Below, one piece after another: positions 58,268 through 64,000 of a stretch of 64,000 bases of DNA (its first letter is position 1; the number at the start of each line of letters is the position of its first letter). This stretch comes from Streptomyces vilmorinianum (GTDB taxonomy: Bacteria > Actinomycetota > Actinomycetes > Streptomycetales > Streptomycetaceae), in contig NZ_CP040244.1 in the NCBI RefSeq assembly GCF_005517195.1, positions 5,102,001 through 5,166,000 of the forward strand, read 5' to 3'. The notes under the pieces are model-generated. The model was not told the DNA's origin. It searched no databases and saw only the letters and a list, made by a program, of their open reading frames with translations. The translations under genes were made by a program, and so were the position numbers.

Positions 58268-58423
58268 TCACCAGCGGTACCAGCGTCCCCCGCCACTGCG
58301 CATGAGGAAGCCCAGCAGCCACAGCACCAGGACGGCGATGGCGATGAACCAGAGGACGTCGGCCGCGAACCCGGCTCCGAAGAGCACGAGGATCAACACC
58401 AGTACGAGAAGAAGCGGGACCAT
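58268..58423 (-). CDS. Small hydrophobic membrane protein (51 aa)
   Basis: Two hydrophobic segments (LLLVLVLILVLFGAGFAADV and LWFIAIAVLVLWLLGFLM) and a short Gly/Arg/Trp-rich tail ending RWYRW. GGAGG lies 7 nt before the ATG. Similar 50-aa proteins occur widely in streptomycetes; function unknown. Confidence 0.8.
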   Translation of the reverse strand: MVPLLLVLVLILVLFGAGFAADVLWFIAIAVLVLWLLGFLMRSGGGRWYRW

Positions 58424-58632
58424 GGCGGCACCTCCGCGGCAGGGGGTCGCCCGGCCTTCGGGCGGGCCCCGGCAGACGGGCGTGTGCCCCGATCGGCTCG
58501 TCTCATGTGCGGGTCGTGTCCGGCCGTCGCGATTGTGGCCCCCCGGGCCCGGGTAGTCGCGGAGCGACACGTCCACGACCGGTGGACGCGACCCGACGAC
58601 CGGCACTGCCGCCGGGAAGGCCGGTGGGCACG
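58424..58632. other. Divergent intergenic region (209 bp)
   Basis: Between the hydrophobic protein and udgX genes. No clear promoter hexamers or gene are seen; it presumably holds both promoters. Confidence 0.4.
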
Positions 58633-59292
58633 GTGACACGCGACGCGGCGCCGAAGGCCGCGGCGGAGGAGGACGGTTACGACGCCGGTCCCTACCTGCC
58701 GCCGCGCGGTGGGCTCCCCGCGCACCGCAAGGCCGCCGCCGAGTGCCGCGGGTGCCCCCTGCACCGGGACGCCACCGAGACGGTGTTCGGCCGCGGTGAC
58801 CCCCATGCCCGCTTGCTCCTCGTCGGCGAGCAGCCCGGCGACCAGGAGGACCGCCAGGGGGAGCCCTTCGTGGGCCCGGCGGGCCGTCTGCTGTCCAAGG
58901 CCCTGCGCGAGGCGGGCGTCGACGAGGAGGGCGTGTACCTCACCAACGCGGTCAAGCACTTCAAGTTCACCCGCAAAGGGCCCGGCAAGCGCCGGATCCA
59001 CAAGGCGCCGAGCCTGCGGGAGACCCTGGCGTGCCGACCGTGGCTGGAGGCGGAGCTGCGGCTCGTCGCCCCCGAGATGGTCGTGGTCCTCGGCGCCACG
59101 GCGGGCCGGTCCCTGCTCGGCCCTTCCTTCCGCGTCGGTACGGACCGGGGGATGGTGCGGCCGCTGCCCGATTCCGAGGACATCCGGTGCGTCGCCACCG
59201 TGCATCCGTCGGCCGTTCTGCGGGCGGACGACCGGGAGGCGGCGTACGCGGGCCTCGTGGCCGATCTGAGGACCGCGGCACGCGCGCTCTGA
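58633..59292 (+). CDS. udgX: UdgX-type uracil-DNA glycosylase
   Basis: A 219-aa uracil-DNA glycosylase. The family-4-like features are ECRGCPLH (Fe-S ligands), the GEQPGDQE motif A and HPSAVLR motif B, and between them the KRRIH loop (GKRRIHKAP) that in mycobacterial UdgX carries the His forming a covalent bond to the uracil-site sugar. GTG 58633 is taken as start, with GGGAAGG upstream at a rather long distance; earlier GTGs are possible. Known UdgX proteins trap uracil lesions in DNA. The 3' end carries a 13-bp tandem duplication. Confidence 0.9.
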   Translation: MTRDAAPKAAAEEDGYDAGPYLPPRGGLPAHRKAAAECRGCPLHRDATETVFGRGDPHARLLLVGEQPGDQEDRQGEPFVGPAGRLLSKALREAGVDEEGVYLTNAVKHFKFTRKGPGKRRIHKAPSLRETLACRPWLEAELRLVAPEMVVVLGATAGRSLLGPSFRVGTDRGMVRPLPDSEDIRCVATVHPSAVLRADDREAAYAGLVADLRTAARAL

Positions 59293-59310
59293 AGGGCCGC
59301 TCTGAAGGGC
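59285..59310. repeat. 13-bp tandem duplication at the udgX stop
   Basis: CGCTCTGAAGGGC occurs twice in tandem; the first copy contains the udgX stop codon. A recent slippage event is likely. Confidence 0.7.
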
Positions 59311-59321
59311 ACAACGCGGGG

Positions 59322-60005
59322 TCAGCCCTCCACGCCCGTGGTCAGGTGTGCGGACCCGACGGGCTTGGACTCCGGGGATCCGCGCTGGCGCAGATAGACC
59401 GAGAGGATCACCATCGAGGCGACGGCCAGGAGCTCGGACTGCCAGTTCTGGAGCGTACGGTTCCAGAACTCCGCGGAGGTGACGTACGTCCCCCAGGAGA
59501 CCGGCGGCTGGAGGTCGCGCAGCTGCTCCTCGTTGTACGTCACGCGTCCCGTGACCGACTGCGCGAGCCACGACAGGACGAAGACCAGGCACATGACGAC
59601 GCCCAGGGAGCGCGAGTACAGCGCCTGCCGCAAGCCGCCCGCCGAGGCGGAGCGCGGAGAGTCCGGGGTGGCGTACGCGCCGACCTTCTGTTCCTCGTCC
59701 GACTCCACGCCGATCCTGTCGAGCGGCTTCGACTCGGGCGAACCGCGCTGCACGAGCCAGACGGTCCCGAAGATGTAGAGGAAGAACTGCAGGAACTCCG
59801 ACTGCCAGTTCTCGGTCACGTCCACCATGAAGTCCGAGGTCAGGACGTAGTCGCCGACCTTGATCCGTGGCAGGCCCCGCGCCTCGAGCAAGGTGTTGAG
59901 CTCCGCGCAGCCGGCGACCGCCTGGCCGGCCAGGACGAGCAGGAATCCGGTGCCGAAGGCCAGGGTCAGCCCGTTCTCGCGCAGGAACCGCGTGCCCGCC
60001 CTCAC
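59322..60005 (-). CDS. DUF6766-type membrane protein with internal duplication
   Basis: A 227-aa protein with four hydrophobic segments arranged as two repeats. Each repeat has an NWQSE motif, a membrane segment, then QRGSPESKP (about residues 67-96 and 180-210). GTG 60005 overlaps the stop of the 27-codon gene in GTGA. Function unknown; the duplicated hairpin suggests a channel-like or pseudo-symmetric membrane protein. Confidence 0.78.
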   Translation of the reverse strand: MRAGTRFLRENGLTLAFGTGFLLVLAGQAVAGCAELNTLLEARGLPRIKVGDYVLTSDFMVDVTENWQSEFLQFFLYIFGTVWLVQRGSPESKPLDRIGVESDEEQKVGAYATPDSPRSASAGGLRQALYSRSLGVVMCLVFVLSWLAQSVTGRVTYNEEQLRDLQPPVSWGTYVTSAEFWNRTLQNWQSELLAVASMVILSVYLRQRGSPESKPVGSAHLTTGVEG

Positions 60006-60085
60006 CGCTGCAGCAGCCCTACGGTGAAGGCGTGGGCGAGGCCGCCGCAGAGCACGACCAGGCAGAGGACGAAGAGCGCACGCAC
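60002..60085 (-). CDS. 27-codon membrane micro-ORF
   Basis: A GTG start with GGGGGA 6 nt upstream, 2 nt after the lipoprotein stop; its own stop overlaps the next start (GTGA). The product begins VRALFVLCLVVLCGGLAHAF, a single membrane-spanning peptide with a 7-residue tail. Codon bias is strongly coding. It may be a small membrane protein or a coupling ORF for DUF6766. Confidence 0.6.
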   Translation of the reverse strand: MRALFVLCLVVLCGGLAHAFTVGLLQR

Positions 60086-60087
60086 GG

Positions 60088-60492
60088 TCAGTCCCCCTTC
60101 ACGGCACAGCGGTCCGGCCGCCCGGGCCGAGGTGTGCAGCCGGCCGCGGTGATCTTCCAGCCGTCCGGGAAGGACGCCAGGTAGAGGTGTCCCGCGCCGA
60201 GCACGACACGGGCCTGGGAGCCGAAGACATCCGTCCGCACCGGAACGGTGGGGCTCGGCGGTTCGATCCGCAGCTCGGCCAGCGCGGTGGCGCACGGCTC
60301 CTGTTCCTCCAGCTCCTCGCGGGTGCTCGGCGCCAGGGCGTCACAGGCCCGGCTCGGGTCCGGGGCGTGCAGCTCCGCCACGAAGGCCAGGGCCGCCGCC
60401 TCGGCGGATCGGGCCCGGCCTTCGACTCCGGCGCATCCCACGAGCCCCACGAGCAGCGCGGCCGAGAGCGGAGCGGCGGTGATCAGACGCAT
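60088..60492 (-). CDS. Putative lipoprotein (134 aa)
   Basis: Signal peptide with lipobox LVGC at about residue 20, then an Ala-rich domain with three Cys and a short beta-strand pair (RVVLGAGHLYLASFPDGWKI). No RBS precedes the ATG. First gene of a three-gene coupled operon with the micro-ORF and DUF6766 protein. Function unknown. Confidence 0.72.
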   Translation of the reverse strand: MRLITAAPLSAALLVGLVGCAGVEGRARSAEAAALAFVAELHAPDPSRACDALAPSTREELEEQEPCATALAELRIEPPSPTVPVRTDVFGSQARVVLGAGHLYLASFPDGWKITAAGCTPRPGRPDRCAVKGD

Positions 60493-60669
60493 GAGCGGAG
60501 CATGCAGGGGCGGCGCACCGACCGGGCGCGGGCCCGGTCCGACACGCGGCGGATTGGCCCGTAGAGCCCACTGGAGCGCCGGTACGGCCCGAGCGCCGTC
60601 CCCGCCGCGGCGCTCGTAGGCTGATCCACTCGTACGACCGCGCTCTCCACTCTCCGGAAAGGCCGTCAC

Positions 60670-61458
60670 ATGCCCGTCATCGCCCTGCTGTCACCCGAGC
60701 CGAGTCCGGGCCGGTCCGCCCTGGGACGCCTCGCGGCCGCCGTCACCGGTGTCCTCGGGATCCCCGCGGAGGACTGCTGGGTGACGTGGCAGCAGATCGA
60801 TCCCGACGCGGTGCACCGCCCCGAGTGGCAGGGCTCGGGGCCGTACTCCCCCGTGGGCTTCCTCACCTGCGAGGAGTCCTGGTCGTCGGAGACCGTCGAG
60901 CTGCTGCTGCGGGCGGTGCGCGAGGAGTTGGGCGAGGTGTCCCTCGCGGTCCGCCGCGGCGATCCGGGCGAGCTGCTGATCCGGGGGAACGCCGCGGCCG
61001 ATGTCGTCGCGCGTCCGGTGGGGCGGGTGGTCGGCGGTCGTGGCGAGGTCTACGACGACGCCTGGGGGGAGGTGTCCGCGGTGATCCGTCTGGACGGGGC
61101 GCGGTTCACTGAAGACGCGCTGGCCGGCCTCGACGCCTTCTCGCACCTTGAGGTGGTCTACCACTTCGACCGGGTGCCGCCCGAGAAGATCGAGACCGGC
61201 GCCCGCCACCCGCGCGGCAACACCGACTGGCCGCGGGCCGGCATCTTCGCCCAGCGCGGCAAGAACCGTCCCAACCGGATCGGCGTCTCGCGTTGCCGGC
61301 TGGTCGGGACCGAAGGGCTCGACGTCCATGTGACCGGTCTCGACGCGGTGGACGGCACCCCGGTCCTCGACATCAAGCCGTACATGGCCGAGTTCGGCCC
61401 GATCGGCGAGGTGACCCAGCCGGCCTGGGCCACCGAGATCATGCGCCGGTACTACTGA
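60670..61458 (+). CDS. TsaA/TrmO-like protein with tautomerase-like N-domain
   Basis: A 262-aa protein. Residues about 110-262 are a TsaA domain (DAFSHLEVVYHFDRV; RHPRGNTDWPRAGIFAQRG; NRIGVSRCRLV; LDIKPYMAEFGP), the fold of the tRNA methyltransferase TrmO. Residues 1-100 look like a tautomerase: Met-Pro start, VLGIPAEDCWVTW strand-turn, like 4-OT/MIF proteins in which Pro1 is catalytic. Such a fusion would add a second activity or serve as a structural cap. The last 7 bp overlap the convergent gene. Confidence 0.8.
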   Translation: MPVIALLSPEPSPGRSALGRLAAAVTGVLGIPAEDCWVTWQQIDPDAVHRPEWQGSGPYSPVGFLTCEESWSSETVELLLRAVREELGEVSLAVRRGDPGELLIRGNAAADVVARPVGRVVGGRGEVYDDAWGEVSAVIRLDGARFTEDALAGLDAFSHLEVVYHFDRVPPEKIETGARHPRGNTDWPRAGIFAQRGKNRPNRIGVSRCRLVGTEGLDVHVTGLDAVDGTPVLDIKPYMAEFGPIGEVTQPAWATEIMRRYY

Positions 61459-61820
61459 CGCGGCTCGGGCGGCGCGGGCGGCCCGGCCTCGGGTGAGGCC
61501 GCCCGCAGGTCGGCCAGGAGCTCCGCCTGGCCGGCCAGTACCCCGGACAGGATCGCCCGGGCCACCTTCAGCAGCTCCGCGACCCGCGGATCGGTCAGGG
61601 CGTAGTGGACCGTCGAGCCCTCGCGGCGGGTGACGACGAGGTTGGCCCGGCGCAGCACGGCGAGTTGCTGGGAGAGATGGGCCGGCTCGACGGCCACGAC
61701 GGGCAGCATCTCGGCGACGGCGTGCTCCCGCTCGCTCAGCAGTTCCAGGACCCGGATGCGTACCGGATGCCCCAGGGTTTTGAAGAACTCCGCCTTCAGC
61801 TGGTACAGCGGCGCGCTCAC
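61452..61820 (-). CDS. ArsR/SmtB-family regulator
   Basis: A 122-aa winged-helix repressor (PAHLSQQLAVLRRANLVVTRR, wing GSTVHYALTDPR). No cysteine is visible in the metal-site helix, so it may not sense arsenic. GTG 61820 is chosen with GGAGGGG 7 nt upstream. It lies downstream of a STAS gene and a SulP transporter on the same strand and may regulate them. Confidence 0.85.
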   Translation of the reverse strand: MSAPLYQLKAEFFKTLGHPVRIRVLELLSEREHAVAEMLPVVAVEPAHLSQQLAVLRRANLVVTRREGSTVHYALTDPRVAELLKVARAILSGVLAGQAELLADLRAASPEAGPPAPPEPRQ

Positions 61821-61971
61821 AGAGCCACCCCTCCGCGCGCGCGGCCCGCCGTAGGGGCGCACGACCACCGTCGCGCCGACACCGTGCTTCGCATCCACCT
61901 GGACCTCTGTTCCATGGGGATATCCTCGCGCCCTCACTGTCGGGTGGTGACGCGGGGTGGGGACGGGGAGT

Positions 61972-62364
61972 TCACCTGCCGGGCCACTCGTCGCTGCACC
62001 ACTCGCGCTGCCGCCGCTGTTCGCCGTGGCTGTGGTGGGCGGCGAGCGCCGCGGGCAGGTCGCAGTGGACGGGGATCAAGGGGTGGTCGCCCGTGGGGAC
62101 GAGGGAGCCGTCGGCGGGGATCGCGGCGAGTTCGAGGCTGCGGCCCTCGGCGGCGAGACGGCGGGCCGCGTCGGCGACGGCGAGCTGGCCGCCGGCCGAC
62201 CAGCCGCGCAGGCTCGTGAGATCGAGGATGACCGGCCCGGCGCCGCGCGCCAGGGCCCACCCGACCGCGCCGGTGAAACGCCCCACGGCCTCGGCTCCCA
62301 GGAATCCGGCCAGGGACAGAACGCCCAGGTCCTGCTGGATGGTGTAGCGCCACTCGATCGTCAT
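61972..62364 (-). CDS. STAS-domain protein
   Basis: A 130-aa antagonist-type STAS protein: LGVLSLAGFLGAEAVGRF, then GPVILDLTSLRGWSAGGQLAV, the usual site of a phosphorylatable Ser in anti-anti-sigma factors. The C-terminal tail is His/Arg-rich. An imperfect purine tract and an 18-bp tandem repeat lie upstream. Probably a signalling partner, possibly of the SulP transporter in the same operon or of an RsbW-like kinase. Confidence 0.82.
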   Translation of the reverse strand: MTIEWRYTIQQDLGVLSLAGFLGAEAVGRFTGAVGWALARGAGPVILDLTSLRGWSAGGQLAVADAARRLAAEGRSLELAAIPADGSLVPTGDHPLIPVHCDLPAALAAHHSHGEQRRQREWCSDEWPGR

Positions 62365-62375
62365 CGCGGTTCTCT

Positions 62376-62429
62376 CGTGCTCGTGTGCGTGCTCGTGCTC
62401 GTGTGCGTGCTCGTGCTCGTGTGCGTGCT
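62376..62429. repeat. 18-bp tandem repeat (three exact copies)
   Basis: CGTGCTCGTGTGCGTGCT occurs three times head to tail, followed by a degenerate partial copy; the unit is built from hexamers of type CGTGYK. It fills the gap between the PPOX-type and STAS genes, starting 12 bp upstream of the STAS start codon. Copy number could vary by slippage and change spacing or mRNA structure. Confidence 0.9.
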
Positions 62430-62461
62430 CGTGTCCGTGTCGGTGTCCGCCGGCCCGGCCG

Positions 62462-62875
62462 TCACGCGGACACCCCCGTGCCCAGGCGGTAGCCGCTCAC
62501 CGTCTGCGGCGTGATGCGCAGCAGCGTGTCGTGCGGCCCGTACGCCCAGCCGGGCAGGGTCCGCAGGTAGTGCGCCGCCTCGGCGGGGTTGTCCACGAGT
62601 TCGGCCGGCCCGGTGACGGTCACGCTCCAGCCGGTGCCGGCGGGCAGCCGGATCTCGTCCGCCTCGTAGCTCAGCGGACCCCGCCCGGTCACGAGATCGG
62701 CCTGTATCGGGGCCCGTACGATCAGCCGGCCGTACTCCAGCACGTGCACGGCGGGGCGCAGGACGGGCTGTTCGCGGCGGGGGCAGAGCAGGCGGCCGTG
62801 CGTGGCGCCTTCGAGCAGCCAGAGCGCTTCCGTGCCCGTGACGTCGACCATGCGGCGGCGGGTGGGGTGGGTCAT
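62462..62875 (-). CDS. Pyridoxamine 5'-phosphate oxidase-like protein
   Basis: A 137-aa split-barrel protein of the PNPOx-like type seen in actinobacteria (RRRMVDVTGTEALWLLEGA; GRLLCPRREQPVLRPAVHVL; GRLIVRAPIQADL; GWSVTVTGPAELVDNPAEA). Probably binds FMN or haem; enzymatic role unknown. ATG 62875 overlaps the SulP stop (ATGA); an internal ATG at 62851 is possible. Confidence 0.8.
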   Translation of the reverse strand: MTHPTRRRMVDVTGTEALWLLEGATHGRLLCPRREQPVLRPAVHVLEYGRLIVRAPIQADLVTGRGPLSYEADEIRLPAGTGWSVTVTGPAELVDNPAEAAHYLRTLPGWAYGPHDTLLRITPQTVSGYRLGTGVSA

Positions 62876-64000
62876 CGTGCGGCTTCCTGGGCGGTGTGGG
62901 TCTTGTTCGGGGCGGGGAGGGCGGGGAGGACGCCGGTGCCCTGGAGGTGGGCGCGGGCTCCCGCGATGGCCTCGGGGGTCGTGGCGTACTCGCGGCCCTC
63001 CAGGCGCAGCAGGTCCAGCGCGCCGACGGATTCGAGCACCTGCCGCTGACCGGGCCGTATGCCGGAGGTCATGACGGCGATGCCGCGGCGGTCGAGCTTC
63101 TCCACCGCGTCCTTGAGGACGAGGGCGCCCGTGGCGTCCATCGTGGTGATCCGGGACATCCGCAGGATGACGACGCGGACGTCGGCGACCTCGGTGAGTT
63201 CGAGGAGGAAGCGGTGGGCCGCGGCGAAGAACAGCGGGCCGTCGATCCGGTAGGCGACGATGTGCTCGGCGAGCAGGGCGTGTTCCTCGTCGCTGTGCTC
63301 GCCCGGCAGGTCGGGCCGGAAGTCCACCTGGTCCATCCGTGCCTGCTTGGCCACGGCCCGCAGGGCGAGGGCGCCCGCGACGACGAGGCCGATGATCACC
63401 GCGTAGACGAGATCGAGGGCGAGGGTGGCGACGGCGGTCAGGACGAGGACGACTCCGTCGGCGCGCGTGGCCTTGGCCATCGCCCGCAGCGCGCCCACCT
63501 CGACCATGCGGATCGCGGTGGCGAGCAGCACGCCGGCGAGGGCGGCGAGCGGGATCTTCGACACGAGCGGCGCGGCGGCGAAGACGATGACGGCGAGGAT
63601 CGCGGCGTGGGTGAGGGCGGCCAGCCGGGAGGAGGCGCCGGTACGGACGTTGACGGCGGTACGGGCGATGGCCGCGGTCGCGGGGACGCCGCCGAACAGC
63701 GGGGCGGCCAGGTTCGCCACGCCCTGGCCGAACAACTCCCGGTCCGGGTCGTGCTGCTGGCCGACGGTCATGCCGTCGGCGACCGTGGCCGACAGCAGCG
63801 ACTCCAGCGCCGCCAGGGCGGCGACGGCCACGGCGGGCGCGAGCAGCGAGCCGAGCGCGGAGAGGTCGAGGAAGCCGAGGGACGGCGCGGGGAGGCCGGA
63901 CGGCAGGTCCCCGATCGGCGCGGCGGCGTCGAGGTGGAACGCCTGAGCCACGACGGTCGCGGCGATCACCGCGACGATCGAGAACGGGATCGTCGGCCTC
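62872..64000 (-). CDS. SulP-family anion transporter, 5' end beyond window
   Basis: The visible 375 residues hold the last membrane segments (FGGVPATAAIARTAVNVRTG; GVVLVLTAVATLALDLVYAV) and a C-terminal STAS domain (VVILRMSRITTMDATGALVLKD), the pattern of SulP sulfate/bicarbonate transporters. The start lies outside the window. It is coupled (ATGA) to a PNPOx-like gene and followed by a STAS protein and an ArsR regulator. Confidence 0.88.
   Translation of the reverse strand, partial: RPTIPFSIVAVIAATVVAQAFHLDAAAPIGDLPSGLPAPSLGFLDLSALGSLLAPAVAVAALAALESLLSATVADGMTVGQQHDPDRELFGQGVANLAAPLFGGVPATAAIARTAVNVRTGASSRLAALTHAAILAVIVFAAAPLVSKIPLAALAGVLLATAIRMVEVGALRAMAKATRADGVVLVLTAVATLALDLVYAVIIGLVVAGALALRAVAKQARMDQVDFRPDLPGEHSDEEHALLAEHIVAYRIDGPLFFAAAHRFLLELTEVADVRVVILRMSRITTMDATGALVLKDAVEKLDRRGIAVMTSGIRPGQRQVLESVGALDLLRLEGREYATTPEAIAGARAHLQGTGVLPALPAPNKTHTAQEAAR

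Noticed and set aside
59285..59310. Target-site duplication of a mobile element
   Set aside because: The copies are directly adjacent with nothing between them, so slippage is the simpler explanation.
62376..62429. CRISPR array
   Set aside because: The units are contiguous with no spacers and only 18 bp long; no cas genes are present.
61957..62514. Plus-strand protein with a Leu-Val-Cys repeat tail
   Set aside because: The repeat is the translation of the 18-bp tandem DNA repeat; the rest is antisense to the STAS gene.

Overview
The window is chromosomal DNA from a Streptomyces-type actinomycete. The evidence is the very high GC content with G or C at nearly every third codon position, frequent GTG and TTG starts, overlapping ATGA, GTGA and TGATG gene junctions, candidate leaderless mRNAs, and families typical of streptomycetes (DUF2637, PucR, DmdR-type iron box, CebR-like box, UdgX). 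I see no rRNA, tRNA, transposase, integrase, CRISPR array or large PKS/NRPS genes. It reads as accessory and metabolic chromosome arm or flank, not a mobile island.

Layout. 1-2815: minus-strand operon of a small helical WXG-like protein, a 693-aa helical protein and a lipoprotein cut by the left edge. 3144-8297: amidohydrolase, LuxR regulator, lipoprotein and an ATP-grasp-like protein. 8314-11001: a MarR-controlled redox module (MarR, FAD/NAD oxidoreductase, LLM flavin oxidoreductase) with a 63-bp perfect nested palindrome as its control region. 11011-13747: arsenic cluster (flavin monooxygenase, aquaporin-type channel, ArsR, divergent ArsC) without an efflux pump. 14583-21440: acyl-CoA oxidation block (two acyl-CoA dehydrogenases, EtfBA, short-chain dehydrogenase, DUF35-type OB protein) with two TetR regulators and repeated GGCAC/GTGCC operators. 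22268-23193: secreted TNT-type NAD glycohydrolase toxin with a translationally coupled candidate immunity gene. 23242-24432: secreted GH6 cellulase behind a CebR-like box. 24541-33385: purine catabolism (XdhC, AzgA-type permease, three-subunit xanthine dehydrogenase, divergent PucR).

33569-42794: TPR protein, NTPase/beta-propeller protein, GntR regulator, iron-box-controlled FhuF-like protein, DUF2637 protein, RsbW-like kinase, pyruvate oxidase and PP2C-like protein. 42903-47887: large secreted subtilase with a divergent TrmB/LuxR-type regulator. 47993-51923: membrane protein, PPOX protein, acetyltransferase coupled to an Ada-AlkA repair fusion, and the ribosome GTPase RsgA behind a 23-codon upstream ORF. 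52191-58204: NmrA-like and MBL proteins, a GlxA-type regulator, and a sulfur-stress module (ArsR-rhodanese regulator, divergent persulfide dioxygenase-rhodanese, MFS exporter). 58268-64000: UdgX, a coupled lipoprotein/micro-ORF/DUF6766 operon, a tautomerase-TsaA fusion, and a SulP-PPOX-STAS-ArsR operon containing an 18-bp tandem repeat, cut by the right edge.

The strongest candidates for new biology are the nested MarR palindrome with an embedded promoter, the TNT toxin with its 81-aa partner, the 23-codon ORF ahead of rsgA, and the tautomerase-TsaA fusion. All functional statements are by family recognition from sequence; no database search was run.
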